In this document: in pieces, positions 1 to 8,339 of the stretch
Numbering within the stretch: the first letter of the stretch is position 1
Layout of the letters: each line of letters begins with the position of its first letter
From: JBBPZA01 sp963797015
GTDB lineage: Bacteria; Actinomycetota; Thermoleophilia; Solirubrobacterales; Solirubrobacteraceae
Reading direction: 5' to 3'
DNA length: 64,000 nucleotides
Assembly (NCBI GenBank): GCA_963797015.1
Contig: CAWCNV010000002.1
Coordinates: forward strand, 1-64,000
Position numbers and translations under genes: made by a program
The notes under the pieces: model-generated
Seen by the model: only the letters and a program-made list of their open reading frames with translations
Told to the model about the DNA's origin: nothing
Database searches by the model: none

Positions 1-31
1 CCGCTGCTCTAACCGACTGAGCTACTCCGGC
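1..31 (-). tRNA. tRNA gene, 5' part only (window edge)
   Basis: Read on the minus strand from base 31, the sequence gives a 7-nt acceptor strand GCCGGAG, then TA at positions 8-9, a D stem GCTC/GAGC around a loop containing GG, A26 and the start of the anticodon stem (GCGG). This is a clean tRNA 5' half. The anticodon and 3' half lie beyond the left edge, so identity cannot be called. An integrase gene starts 273 bp from the 5' end, but elements normally insert at the tRNA 3' half, so this tRNA is not automatically the attachment site. Confidence 0.85.
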
Positions 32-303
32 GGGGCCGCCTTCTGCCTGCAAATCGGCGCCTCTTCTCTGCCAATCCCCCTCGTTCCCCCTGGGCTGCAG
101 TGGGCTAGGAACCGCCCAGTTTGCAAGAGTACCCGAGAGTTTGCTAGAAGGATGTCGGGCTTTGTTAGAGGCGCTCGTTAGAGGCGTCCAGCAGGGCCCG
201 GAGGGTAGCAGTCGGCCTCGCGCTCGAAGGCGCAGACGAGCCCGCGGGCGGCGCTTCTCGGCACCAGCCCTAATCGTGCGCGCACGCGACAGGAGGGACG
301 TAG

Positions 304-1590
304 ATGGCGACCGCGCCCGAGAGGAACCGCCGGCCGCGCGGGACCGGCTCGATCCAGTGGAAGAACGGCCGACCTTACGCCGTCTACCGCGACGTTCTGA
401 CCGGGAAGCCGACTTGGGCGGGGTTCGACAACGAGGAGCAGGCGGACGCGTTCCTGGCTCAGTGGGCAGCCGACAAGAAGGCGGCTAGGGTGGCGGCGAA
501 GGCCGCCACGGCGGACCGGGCCGCCGCGGCTCCGCAGCGCCGCCCGCCCGGCTCGTCGGAGCCGTGGATCTTCGGGCAGGTGCTCACGGACTGGGAGGAA
601 CGACACCGGGACGGTGTGCAGGAGTCGACGATGCGCGACTACGGTCCCGCGCTCAACGACCTGCGACGGGCGCTGGGCGGCGTGCTCGCGCGCTCGCTCA
701 CCGACGAACACTTCGAGGCCTACAAGCGTGCCAAGCTCGACGGCATCGACCTCGCCGGCGGGGATGACCCCGTCCGCAAGTTGGCGGCTGCCACCGTCAA
801 CAAGCGTCTGGACCTTGCGCGGCGGATCATCGACGAGGCGACCCGCCGCGGCGTCATGGAGGGGTCTAACCCGGTGGAGGAAGTCGTGCGCCCGCGCGAC
901 CCCAAGCGCGAGCAGATGGTGCTGACCGAGCCCGAGCTGCGCCGGCTCATCGACGCCGCGCCCACGCTCGAGCTGCGTGCTCTGACGCGGTGCTTCTGTG
1001 AGCTCGCGCTGCGCTTCAGCGAGGCGACCGGCCTTCCCATCGGGGCGTACGACACGAAGCGGAGGACGGTCCGCATCCGCCAGCAGGCCGCCGAGCGGCG
1101 CAAGCCCAAGCCCCTGCGCATGATCATCAAGGACTACGCGAAGACGCCGTGGGGCATCCGCACGCTGCGCGTCTCGGAGGCGCTGGCGGCCGAGCTGGAC
1201 GCGATCGTCGCCGGCCAAGGCGACAAGCCCAACCCATACGGCCTGTTCTTCACCGACGCCCGAGGCGGCATCCTCCGAGAGCCCAACTTCCTGCGCGACC
1301 GCTGGCGCCCGCTGCTGCTCCGCGCGGGCTTCGTCGTGATAGACGCAGACGGCAAGAAGCGGCCGCGCAAGGGCCTGACTCCACACGTTGCCCGCCACAG
1401 CAGGGCGTCGCTGATCGCGTCGCGCCACTCGGAGCTCTTCGCGCCCAAGCTGCAGCGGTTCCTGGGGCATCACTCGGTGACCTTCACCCTCGCCAAGTAC
1501 GCGTCGCACTTCTCCCACGGGATGCTCGAACCCGAGGAATATCTGACCGACCTGGATGTCGCCGAGCTGGGCGACCCCGCGGCCGCGTAG
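304..1590 (+). CDS. Tyrosine recombinase / phage-type integrase
   Basis: 428 aa. The N-terminus (residues 11-50) has an AP2-like integrase DNA-binding arm pattern (GTGSIQWKNGRPYAVYRD), followed by an alpha-helical core-binding domain (about 85-185) and a catalytic domain (about 205-400). The catalytic set is visible: R237 in LALRFSEATGLP, K280 before GIRTLRV, H361 and R364 in TPHVARHS, His in LGHHSVTFTL and the nucleophile Tyr399. The length is normal for actinomycete integrases. The ATG at 304 has a strong GGAGG ribosome site about 8 bp upstream. The neighbouring excisionase-like gene at 1653-1991 and tRNA at 1-31 fit the end of an integrated element. The family catalyses site-specific strand exchange between attP and attB. 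Intact and probably functional; its att site is not identified. Confidence 0.93.
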   Translation: MATAPERNRRPRGTGSIQWKNGRPYAVYRDVLTGKPTWAGFDNEEQADAFLAQWAADKKAARVAAKAATADRAAAAPQRRPPGSSEPWIFGQVLTDWEERHRDGVQESTMRDYGPALNDLRRALGGVLARSLTDEHFEAYKRAKLDGIDLAGGDDPVRKLAAATVNKRLDLARRIIDEATRRGVMEGSNPVEEVVRPRDPKREQMVLTEPELRRLIDAAPTLELRALTRCFCELALRFSEATGLPIGAYDTKRRTVRIRQQAAERRKPKPLRMIIKDYAKTPWGIRTLRVSEALAAELDAIVAGQGDKPNPYGLFFTDARGGILREPNFLRDRWRPLLLRAGFVVIDADGKKRPRKGLTPHVARHSRASLIASRHSELFAPKLQRFLGHHSVTFTLAKYASHFSHGMLEPEEYLTDLDVAELGDPAAA

Positions 1591-1652
1591 CGATCCACGA
1601 ATTCAAGCCGGTCACGGCGATGGGCCTGCCAGCGCCACGCCAGTACCCCCGC

Positions 1653-1991
1653 TCACGTTTGGCCGTTGAGCGGCTCGTCGGCTGACGCGCGGGGCCAGAC
1701 CCGATCCATCCACGGCGGTCGGTCGGCCTTGCGACTGGCGCGCAGCGATGTCCGTGGCGGCGCGGGGCAGGGCTCGTACTGGGCTTCGCCTCCGTTGCGC
1801 ATCCACTCTACGAGCTCGGGAACGAACACCATGACCTTCGTACCGGCGCGGTGGCCTGGGAAGCGTCCGACCCGGCACAGCTCCCGAACTTTGTCTTCTG
1901 AGAAGCCGGCGATGGATGCCGCGACGTCGAGTCGCACGGACGCTCCATGCTGCTCGACGAGTGCCCTGACGACGGCATCCATGGGTCTCAC
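1653..1991 (-). CDS. Excisionase/AlpA-like helix-turn-helix DNA-binding protein
   Basis: 112 aa from the GTG at 1991 (an in-frame ATG at 1982 is the alternative). Residues about 20-65 (VRLDVAASIAGFSEDKVREL ... TKVMVFVPELVEWM) match the short winged-HTH pattern of excisionase/AlpA/MerR-like domains: a helix, a turn, a recognition helix, a basic wing and a closing VPELVEWM helix. The Arg/Pro-rich tail looks disordered. It lies convergent with the integrase, 62 bp from its end. Such proteins usually act as recombination directionality factors or as regulators of integrase. Function is inferred from fold and neighbourhood only. Confidence 0.7.
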   Translation of the reverse strand: MRPMDAVVRALVEQHGASVRLDVAASIAGFSEDKVRELCRVGRFPGHRAGTKVMVFVPELVEWMRNGGEAQYEPCPAPPRTSLRASRKADRPPWMDRVWPRASADEPLNGQT

Positions 1992-2523
1992 CTAGGTCCG
2001 AGGCGGCCCGGACGGCAGTGGCACAGTCGCCCCATGGCACAGCGCTTCGGCGAACGGCGAGGCGCTCGCGCGAACTCGCGCCGCGAATCTCGCGGCGACA
2101 GCATGCCGCCTAGGCAGATCCCGAACGCGGCGCCCACAGCGGCCGCAACGAGGGAAGGATCTTGCGCCGGAGCGCGCGCGTCAGGGCGGCACCACGCGCG
2201 GCGGGGGGGAGCCATGTGGGAGTCGCGACCGTAGCCAGCCTTGAGGCACATCAGGATCAAAAATTTCGGAAATTGCGGCATGACCCAGGTACGGCATCGG
2301 CACGATGTGGCCTCTCCGCGTCCGTCCACGACGGCTCGTCACGTCCAACCCAGGCAGCGGTCGCCGGGTCCGTCCAGGCCCCATGCGACCACCGGCTCGG
2401 GCTATTCAATGAGCAAGCCCACCTTGTCGTCGCAGCTTGGCTCATCGAAGTCCGAACGGGAGGTCGGACGGTCGCGCGGCGCGCCGCAGCTCACTTGCAT
2501 GAATGCAGCAGCTGCCGGGCGGT
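1992..2523. other. Intergenic region, no gene supported
   Basis: About 530 bp between the excisionase-like gene and the BASS transporter. Several open frames cross it, but none shows a recognisable domain, a ribosome site or convincing codon-position bias. A short AT-richer stretch (around 2250-2280) is the only compositional feature. No RNA gene or repeat was recognised. Confidence 0.5.
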
Positions 2524-3450
2524 TCACGCGCGGTCGTCGACGCCTTCGCTTGATGTGGGCGTGGTGCGTCGAAGCGTCGTGGTGGTGAGGGCGCCTGTGA
2601 TGAGCATGAGTACGCCGTAGATCCCGGCGACGGTGGCGGCTTGTGCGCCGAAGGCCTGCGTGGCCAGCGTGGCGGCGACGGCGAAGTCGCGCAGGGTGAC
2701 CGCGAGGGCGACGGCAGACTGCTGCGGTCGTGACACAACGCGCGTTGCGGCGATGGCGGGGATCGCGGAGAGGGCGAGGAAGGCGGCGCTGGCGGCCAGC
2801 GCTGGGGCGAGGTGATCGCCCGCGGAGGTGCCGCTGAGCGCTGCGTAGATGAGTGCGGACACTGCGAGGGTGGAGCCGGCTGCGTACCAGGGCTCGCCGC
2901 GGGCCAGGCGCGGAGAGGCGCTGCGCGCGGCGACACCGACCGTCAGGGGAAGGAGGACGACGAGCGCGAAGCGGCCCAGCAGCGTGCCCGTGTCGGTGCT
3001 CGCGGTATCGGCGGCGAGCAGCCCGATGAGCAGTGGGCCGAGCGTCGCGGAGGCGATCAGCGAGCCGGTCAGCGCGCCGAGCGCGAGGGCGGCATCGCCG
3101 CCGGCGAGCGCGACGAGCCCGACCGCGGCGACCTCCGTTGAGGACAGGCCGAGCGTCAGCACCCCCTCACGCACGGGGCTGTCGAAAAGCCGACTGAGCA
3201 CCCACGCCAGGGGCACGAGCGCGAGGAACGGCGCCAGTGAGAGGGCGAGCACGGCTCTGAAGCGCGTGCGCAGGTGCCAGAGTTCGTGCGGGGCGATCCC
3301 AAGTGCGGTGAGCGCCACGAGCGCGGCCAGCAGGAGGTCCGCGCGCGTGGCGATCTGCTTCGAGGGCACCAGCAGGGCGAGGGCGACCGCGGCGAGCGCG
3401 AGCGGCAGCAGCGCTGCGGCGACGCGGTCACCCACTCGGTCCCCCGTCAT
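2524..3450 (-). CDS. Bile acid:sodium symporter (BASS/SBF) superfamily membrane transporter
   Basis: 308 aa and almost entirely hydrophobic, with about nine or ten predicted membrane segments from residue 8 to about 295. The order and the central motif (LTLGLSSTEVAAVGLVALAG, with the helix-breaking STE) resemble the SBF/ACR3-like fold, in which discontinuous helices bind Na+ and substrate. It is the last gene of a minus-strand unit with 3495-4040 and 4047-4355, preceded by a MerR-type promoter (4390-4420), so a metal- or stress-induced exporter or importer is plausible. Arsenite (ACR3) specificity is not supported because I do not see the conserved ACR3 cysteine context. Substrate unknown. 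Confidence 0.7.
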   Translation of the reverse strand: MTGDRVGDRVAAALLPLALAAVALALLVPSKQIATRADLLLAALVALTALGIAPHELWHLRTRFRAVLALSLAPFLALVPLAWVLSRLFDSPVREGVLTLGLSSTEVAAVGLVALAGGDAALALGALTGSLIASATLGPLLIGLLAADTASTDTGTLLGRFALVVLLPLTVGVAARSASPRLARGEPWYAAGSTLAVSALIYAALSGTSAGDHLAPALAASAAFLALSAIPAIAATRVVSRPQQSAVALAVTLRDFAVAATLATQAFGAQAATVAGIYGVLMLITGALTTTTLRRTTPTSSEGVDDRA

Positions 3451-3494
3451 GGCGTGCAGTGTGACCGTGCTCGGCGCGTTTCCCGCCGCCGTGG

Positions 3495-4040
3495 CTACGG
3501 CGTCGCCGGCGGCTGGGTGGCGAGCCGTCCGCTGATTACAGCGACCGTGAGATGTAGAGCGGCGACGGCGATGGCCACTACGGCGATCCCGGTGCGCGAC
3601 TCATCGAGCTGGTGGACGACCTCGCGGATGTCGAGCGCCGCCCACGCCAGCGCGATGACGACGACGGTGAACAGAAAGCCGCGCAGCAGGCCGATCCGGC
3701 TGGCCGCGAGCGCCGCGAGCGCGAGGCCGGCGAGCACGGCGAGGACCACGAGCGGGGTGGACTCGACGTCGACGCCGAGCAGGCGCTCTCCCTCGGCGTG
3801 TGCGGCGCCGGACTCGCCCGAAGTCTCCGCGTGGCCCGCTTCCCCGGACGCGGTCGCCTCGGACGCGCCGCCCTCGCCGTGCGCGCCCGCGGACTCACCG
3901 CTTTCGCCGCCAGTCTCCGCGGCGTGCGCGGCGGCAGGCTCCGTGTGCGTGTCCGTGGAGTGTTCGGCGATCACGCCGACGGCGAACAGGGCCGTGGAAG
4001 CGACGAGCAGCGCGACCAGCGTCCGGCGCAACGGGCTCAT
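3495..4040 (-). CDS. Membrane protein with acidic/His-containing periplasmic linker
   Basis: 181 aa from the ATG at 4040 (a GTG at 4043 is possible). Residues 5-27 form a signal-anchor helix. Residues about 30-88 are a low-complexity Glu/His/Gly/Ala/Ser segment with repeated HAE, HGE and GES motifs, which could bind metal. Three hydrophobic helices follow (about 92-112, 117-137 and 149-172). No family recognised. It begins 7 bp after the stop of 4047-4355 and is followed by the BASS transporter, so the three are likely co-transcribed from the MerR-type promoter. A metal-chelating accessory to the transporter is an inference. Confidence 0.6.
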   Translation of the reverse strand: MSPLRRTLVALLVASTALFAVGVIAEHSTDTHTEPAAAHAAETGGESGESAGAHGEGGASEATASGEAGHAETSGESGAAHAEGERLLGVDVESTPLVVLAVLAGLALAALAASRIGLLRGFLFTVVVIALAWAALDIREVVHQLDESRTGIAVVAIAVAALHLTVAVISGRLATQPPATP

Positions 4041-4046
4041 CACCCG

Positions 4047-4355
4047 TTAGGCCGCCTCGGCGGCGAAGAACATCTCGATCACCGCCCGCGCGTTCTGCGG
4101 GCCAGTGATGTCGAGCACGAGGTCGCCGCCCTCGCGGCCGAGCGTGAAGTCCAGGAACGCGCAGCACGCGGACTCTGCAGCCACGAGTTCACGCGTGCGC
4201 CGCTCGATGTCCGGGGTGTCGCGCAGGCGCACGCGCATGCCCGACGCGGTCGGGGTGCGGTCGAGCAGGCCGTCGGCGGCGAGCGCGTCGATCAGCGCCA
4301 GGCGGGCGGTCATGCCGTCGGGCGACAGCGTGCAGGCGATGGGCAGCTCTGGCAT
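4047..4355 (-). CDS. Small cytosolic protein with vicinal cysteine pair, MerR-linked
   Basis: 102 aa, no signal peptide or membrane segment. The pattern is a short N-terminal strand with C8, an alpha-helical middle, then ESACCAFLDFTL (C64 and C65), a strand LVLDITGP and a closing helix AVIEMFFAA. A vicinal CC preceding an aromatic strand is typical of small thiol/metal-responsive proteins that accompany MerR regulators, but I cannot name a family. It is the first gene of the three-gene unit read from the MerR-type promoter at 4390-4420, divergent from the merR gene. Possibly a metal or electrophile scavenger. Confidence 0.6.
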   Translation of the reverse strand: MPELPIACTLSPDGMTARLALIDALAADGLLDRTPTASGMRVRLRDTPDIERRTRELVAAESACCAFLDFTLGREGGDLVLDITGPQNARAVIEMFFAAEAA

Positions 4356-4389
4356 CGATGGTCCTCATGATCGAAACGGGACACCCTCT

Positions 4390-4420
4390 ACCGTGCACCT
4401 TCAACACGACTTCAAGTCAA
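4390..4420 (-). promoter_or_regulatory. MerR-type promoter/operator, copy A
   Basis: On the minus strand: -35 TTGACT (4415-4420), a 19-bp spacer, then CACGGT as -10 (4390-4395). The overlong spacer contains the core CTTGAAGTCGTGTTGAAG. A 19-bp spacer is the hallmark of promoters that MerR proteins activate by DNA distortion. It drives the 4047-4355 unit and lies just upstream of the divergent merR gene at 4434. Compare copy B at 4911-4941: the core differs at one of 18 positions when read on the opposite strand. Confidence 0.7.
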
Positions 4421-4433
4421 GGGGACATCCGTC

Positions 4434-4901
4434 ATGGCCGCCACCAACCACGACCCGCTGCTGACCATCGGCGAGGTCGCCCAACGCGCGGGGGTGCGCA
4501 CCTCGCACATCCGCTTCTACGAACGCGTCGGCGTCCTGCCCCCGGCTGAGCGCGTATCGGGCCAGCGCCGCTATCGCGAGGAGGTGCTGCACCGCCTGTC
4601 GATCATCGACGTCGCCCAGCGCGCCGGCCTGACCCTCGAGGAGATCACCCCGCTCACCGGCCCAGCGAACCGCAGCGCCGACGCCAGCCGCCACATCCGC
4701 GCGCTCGCCGACGACAAACTTCCGCACATCGAGGCGCTGATCACCCGCGCCCAGGCTGTCAAGCACTGGCTTGAGGTCGCGCAGTCCTGCGATTGCACCA
4801 GCGTCGACGTGTGCGGGCTGTTTGTCGACCCCACACTGATGCCCCCCGCCGACGACATCGACCTCGGCGTCCGTCAGATCAAGCCACGTGGCCGGGGCTG
4901 A
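4434..4901 (+). CDS. MerR-family transcriptional regulator with CxCx5C C-terminal motif
   Basis: 155 aa. Residues 9-75 are the MerR winged HTH (LLTIGEVAQRAGVRTSHIRF, then GQRRYREEVLHRLSII and LTLEEI). A dimerisation coiled coil spans about 80-115. The effector end has C119, C121 and C127 (C-x-C-x5-C), the same spacing as the last three of the four SoxR [2Fe-2S] cysteines, but the first SoxR cysteine is absent. It is therefore more likely to bind a metal ion or thiol-reactive ligand than a Fe-S cluster. An AAGGGG ribosome site precedes the ATG. It sits between two MerR-type promoters (4390-4420 and 4911-4941) and presumably controls both. Confidence 0.88.
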   Translation: MAATNHDPLLTIGEVAQRAGVRTSHIRFYERVGVLPPAERVSGQRRYREEVLHRLSIIDVAQRAGLTLEEITPLTGPANRSADASRHIRALADDKLPHIEALITRAQAVKHWLEVAQSCDCTSVDVCGLFVDPTLMPPADDIDLGVRQIKPRGRG

Positions 4902-4910
4902 ACGCAGCGC

Positions 4911-4941
4911 TTGACTTCAACCCGACTTCAAGATGCAGGGT
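4911..4941 (+). promoter_or_regulatory. MerR-type promoter/operator, copy B
   Basis: On the plus strand: TTGACT at 4911-4916, a 19-bp spacer, then CAGGGT at 4936-4941. The spacer core read on the minus strand is CTTGAAGTCGGGTTGAAG, matching copy A at 17 of 18 positions. It lies directly after merR and 41 bp upstream of the small membrane protein at 4982, so the regulator probably switches on both flanking units. Confidence 0.7.
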
Positions 4942-4981
4942 GCGAGCCCATACCGGACCCGACCCAGGAGAACGCCGCCCA

Positions 4982-5245
4982 ATGTGCCTGCCCACCAAGA
5001 CCGACCAGCCGTCCTCACCGCCCGCCGGTTCCGGCACACGCTCACTGCTCGGTATGGGCGGGCTGATGCTGCTGGCCTGTCTCGGTGGCCCCGCGCTGGT
5101 CGGCGCGCTGGCCGGGCTCGGCGCCGGTGTGCTGCTCGGCGCCGGCGGCGTCGTCGTCGCGCTCGCGCTGTGCGCCGCCGTACCCGCTTTCGCGGTGGTG
5201 TGGCGCCGCCGCTCCGCTCGCCGGTCGCCGACACTCGATCTGTAA
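4982..5245 (+). CDS. Small two-helix membrane protein under MerR-type promoter
   Basis: 87 aa from the ATG at 4982, preceded by AGGAG 12 bp upstream and by the MerR-type promoter copy B. Residues about 22-43 and 46-72 are two Gly/Ala/Leu/Val-rich membrane helices, each with one Cys near its edge (C36 and C66), ending in a basic WRRRSARR tail. This size and topology resembles small ion-shuttle proteins of metal cassettes (MerT/MerE/MerF-like), but the vicinal CC motif those need is absent, so mercury transport is not claimed. Unrecognised family. Confidence 0.65.
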   Translation: MCLPTKTDQPSSPPAGSGTRSLLGMGGLMLLACLGGPALVGALAGLGAGVLLGAGGVVVALALCAAVPAFAVVWRRRSARRSPTLDL

Positions 5246-5257
5246 GGGGGATTCGCA

Positions 5258-5693
5258 GTGTCGCTTCAGGCTGACCCTCGCCGCCTATCCGCTGCCGCGA
5301 GTGACCCCAAGGCCGTCGTCGGGCGGCTGATCGACGAGGTCATCAACACCGGCCGCCTGGACGTCATCGACGAGATCTACACACCGCAGATGGCAGTGGC
5401 AGCACGGCGCTGGATCACCCCCGTTTCGCGAGAGCTTCCCCGACGTCCACATGGAGGTCGTCGACCTCATCGCCGAAGGCGAGAAGGTCGTCGGACGCTT
5501 CCACTGCTTGGCCACCAACCTCGGACCGTAGCGCGGCAAGCCACCCACCGGCCGCCGCGTCGAGCGCGTCGACGAGGTCTACATCTTCCGCATCCACCAC
5601 GGCCGCATCGCCGAAGCCTGGGGCCTCGAAGACACCCGCTCACGCGAACGGCAGCTCGGCGTCTTTTCGGGTGCCCGGCGCGATGCGCTCTGA
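5258..5693 (+). pseudogene. SnoaL-like polyketide cyclase/ester cyclase family, degraded
   Basis: The first 45 residues (GTG at 5258: DPKAVVGRLIDEVINTGRLD ... IDEIYTPQMA) fit the N-terminal helix of SnoaL-like cone-barrel proteins. The next strands (FRESFPDVHMEVVDLIAEGE ... VVGRF) are in a different frame from about 5420. The motif RGKPPTGRRVERVDEVYIFR, diagnostic of the family, is preceded by an in-frame TAG near 5529 where the family often has Trp. The tail (GRIAEAWGLEDTRSRERQLG) runs to a TGA at 5693. A frameshift plus a nonsense codon makes a single sequencing error unlikely to explain it. Confidence 0.75.
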
Positions 5694-5707
5694 GACGATG
5701 CGCCGCG

Positions 5708-6690
5708 ATGAAGATCACCGCCCTCCACACCGCCGTCGTCGAAGGCAACTACGACTGGACCTTCGTCCGGATCGACACCGACGCGGACGGGCTGTCGGGG
5801 CTGGGGGAGTGGGCTGACCGGGATCGTGCGCGACCTCGCGCCGCTGCTCGTCGGCGAGGATCCTCGCGACGTCGATCGGCTGTGGAGCAAGCTGCGCTTG
5901 GGGGGCGTCCGGCGCGGGCTCGCCGGCCGGCATCGTCTACAACGCGATCTCGGGGATGGAGGCCGCGCTCTGGGACCTCGTGGGACGGGCCTACGGCGTG
6001 CCGATCCACAGCCTGCTCGGCGGCCGCTTCCGTGACTCCGTGCGCATGTACGCCGACTGCCACGCGGGCGAGGCGCTCGAGTCGCTGGACGCCACGATGG
6101 TCGCGCGCCCCGCACGCTGGGGCCAGGAGCCGCCCGAGGCGGTGAAGGCCGGCTCGATCCGCGCGCTCGAGCACGGCCGCGCCTACGCGCGCGCGGCGCC
6201 CGACGACCTGTTCACCCCCGAGCTCTACGCGCAGCGTGCGCGTGAGGTCGTCGCCGAGCTGGGCTTCAGCGCGCTGAAGTTCGACCTCGACGTCCCGACG
6301 CCCTACATGCAGGACGGCTTCCGTGAGGCGTTCGAGAGCGGCGCGATCGACATCGCCGCACCCGACCTGCAGAAGGGCGGGCTGCTCGAGGGCCGGCGGA
6401 TCGCCGACTACGCCGACACCCACTACATCTCGCTCGCCCCCCACTGCATCGCCAGCCCGATCGGCACGATCGCCGCCGTCCACGTCGCGGCCGCGGTCCC
6501 GAACTTCCTCGCGCTGGAGTGGCACGGCATGAGCGTCCCGTTCTGGGAGGACCTCGCGGCCGGCTGGGAGGGCAAGGTGATCGAGAGCGGGCGCATCCGC
6601 GTGCCGGATGGATCCGGGCTCGGCGTGGAGCTCAACCTCGACGTTGCGCGCGAGTACGCGCGCGATGGCGAGCCGTTCTTCGACGAGTAG
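5708..6690 (+). pseudogene. Mandelate racemase/muconate-lactonizing enzyme (enolase superfamily), degraded
   Basis: Starts MKITALHTAVVEGNYDWTFV with the expected capping-domain beta strands, then shifts frame around 5800-5950 and resumes as GMEAALWDLVGRAYGVPIHS with the LLGGRFRDSVRMYADCHAG region. The barrel is incomplete: after FSALKFDLDVPTPYMQDG the sequence jumps to FREAFESGAIDIAAPDLQKG. The segment that normally carries the catalytic Lys and the first metal-binding acids (about 60-80 residues) is therefore missing. The C-terminal part (ISLAPHCIASPIGTIAAVHV, then FLALEWHG) is well conserved. A frameshift and an internal deletion show it is non-functional. The parent would be a sugar-acid dehydratase or racemase. 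Confidence 0.8.
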
Positions 6691-6702
6691 CGGGGTGCAG
6701 CG

Positions 6703-7619
6703 ATGGCCATCCACGGCGATGTCACGACGACGACGGGTCGGACGCCGATGGTCGAGCTCGGTCGGATGGCCGCGGGTCTGCCGGGGCGCGTGGTGGCCAA
6801 GCTCGAGATGCGCAATCCATGCGGCAGCGTGAAGGACCGGCTGGGCGTGGCCCTGATCGAGGACGCGGAGCAGCGAGGCGCTCTGCGAGGCGGCATGACC
6901 CTGGTCGAGCCGACGGGCGGCAACACCGGAATCGGTCTCGCGTTCGCCGCCGCATTCGCGGCTATCGCCTCGTGCTGACCATGCCGGAGACGATGTCGAC
7001 CGAGCGCGTCGCGCTCCTGGCGCACCTGGGCGCCGAGGTCGGGCTGACACCGGGCATCCTAATGGCCGATGCGGTTGCGCGGGCGAGGATGCTCGTCGAG
7101 CAGATCGCCGGTTCGGTGATGCTCGATCAGTTCACCAACCCCGCGAATCCCGACATGCACCGGCGCACGACGGCCGTCGAGGTGTGGGAGGACACCATGG
7201 GCGCAGTCGATGTCTTCGTGTCGGCCGTCGGAACGGGCGGGACGATCACGGGCGTCGGTGAGGTCCTCAAGGCCCAGAAGCCCGGCGTGCGCGTGATCGC
7301 CGTCGAGCCGGCCGGAGCGGCGCTGCTGTCCGGCGGCGCCGCCGGGGACCACCTGATGCCGGGGATCGGGGTGGGCTTCATCCCGGAGATCCTTAATCGC
7401 TTGCTGCTCGATGAGGTCATCGCGCCGACCGACGAACAGGCGTTTGTGTGCGCGCGGCGGCTCGCGCGTGAGGAAGGGATCCTCGCCGGGGTCTCGTCGG
7501 GCGCCGCCACCCACGCCGCCCTGTCCGTCGCCGCACGCGACGAATCGGCGGGCAAGACCATCGTGGTGTTGCTCGCGGATGGCGCCGAGCGCTACCTGAT
7601 GACCACGCTGTTCGCCTGA
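6703..7619 (+). pseudogene. cysK: Cysteine synthase (O-acetylserine sulfhydrylase), frameshifted
   Basis: The N-terminal frame (6703-6978) has the PLP-lysine motif NPCGSVKDR and the phosphate-loop EPTGGNTGIGLAF. The reading frame then shifts at about 6955-6965 into RGYRLVLTMPETMSTERVAL and continues to 7619 with the Asn/His-containing FTNPANPDMHRRTT, the PLP loop SAVGTGGTITGVGEVL and GVSSGAAT. Fused across the shift, the product is a near full-length PLP beta-replacement enzyme of about 305 aa. The segment after GAEVGLTPG looks shortened (ILMADAVARARML) relative to family members. One frameshift could be a sequencing indel. Lying among other broken genes, real decay is also likely. Confidence 0.8.
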
Positions 7620-7627
7620 CCAGGCGA

Positions 7628-8339
7628 CTACGACGAGGGGCGCACGGAGTGATCCTCTCCGGCGCCCTCGGGGACGGCCCCCGACGCGGCGGGCGCCGGC
7701 CAGCCGCCGGTCAGCCACAGCGCGCGCTGCCAGGAGTCGGCCTCGGCTCCCGGGAGCTCGCCGCTGTGTTCGGCGCGTTGCCTTCGCAGGTGCTCGCGAA
7801 CGTCGGCGAGCAGTGATCGCACGGCGTCGAGCTCGGTCTCTCGCAGGAGGGCCCGCTCCTCGCTCGTGCGCGACGCGTCCCAGGCCAGTTGGAAGTGCGC
7901 CACGCACAGGCCCGGTGAGGCGCGGAACCGTTCGCCGAACTCGGCGTTCTCTGCCAGTTCGTCGAGGAGGTGGCGCGCGTTCCGCGCCACGCGCTGGTCG
8001 CGGTTGGCGCAGGCCGGGCATGCCGTGGCCGCGAGCTGATCGCCGTCGTCGAGGGCGGCCAGGTCGGCGGCGAGGTGCGCGCAGCGTGTGCTCGTAGACG
8101 TCGCTGATCGCGATCGTGGACTTGAGGCCGTCGACCTCGATGCGTCGCAGCTGCGCGGCGTGCTCGGCGCAGAAGCCGCGTGCCGCGCTGACCTCATCGG
8201 GGGCGTCCTCGTCGGAGCCCCGCTCGTCGAAGAAGTGCCACATGTACTCGCGGTCGAGCTTGTGCGCGGCGCGGCACAGGGGGCACATGTCGCGCGCGAG
8301 GCCTTGCTCGAGCCATCGGGTCAGCGCGCTGTGAGGCAC
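7628..8339 (-). pseudogene. Cys-rich (CPLCR/CPAC) protein, frameshifted
   Basis: From the GTG at 8339: CPLCRAAHKLDREYMWHFFD, then GFCAEHAAQLRRIEVDGLKS up to YEHTLRA, where the frame shifts near 8085. It continues HLAADLAALDDGDQLAATAC, PACANRDQRVARNARHLLDE and PGLCVAHFQLAWDASR to 7628. The two CPxC knuckles each paired with a downstream CxxH suggest two Zn-binding repeats of the kind seen in small bacterial 'CPLC...C..H' proteins of unknown function. The GTG abuts the stop of the universal-stress-protein gene. A single shift would restore about 236 aa, so a sequencing indel is possible. Confidence 0.65.

Noticed and set aside
178..1518. 446-codon open frame antisense to the integrase
   Set aside because: No domain, Arg/Ala/Gly-rich composition typical of a high-GC shadow frame, and it overlaps a catalytically complete integrase.
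4047..5245. Mercury-resistance (mer) operon
   Set aside because: Despite a MerR regulator and small membrane protein there is no MerA, MerB or MerP-like HMA motif, and no vicinal CC in the membrane protein.
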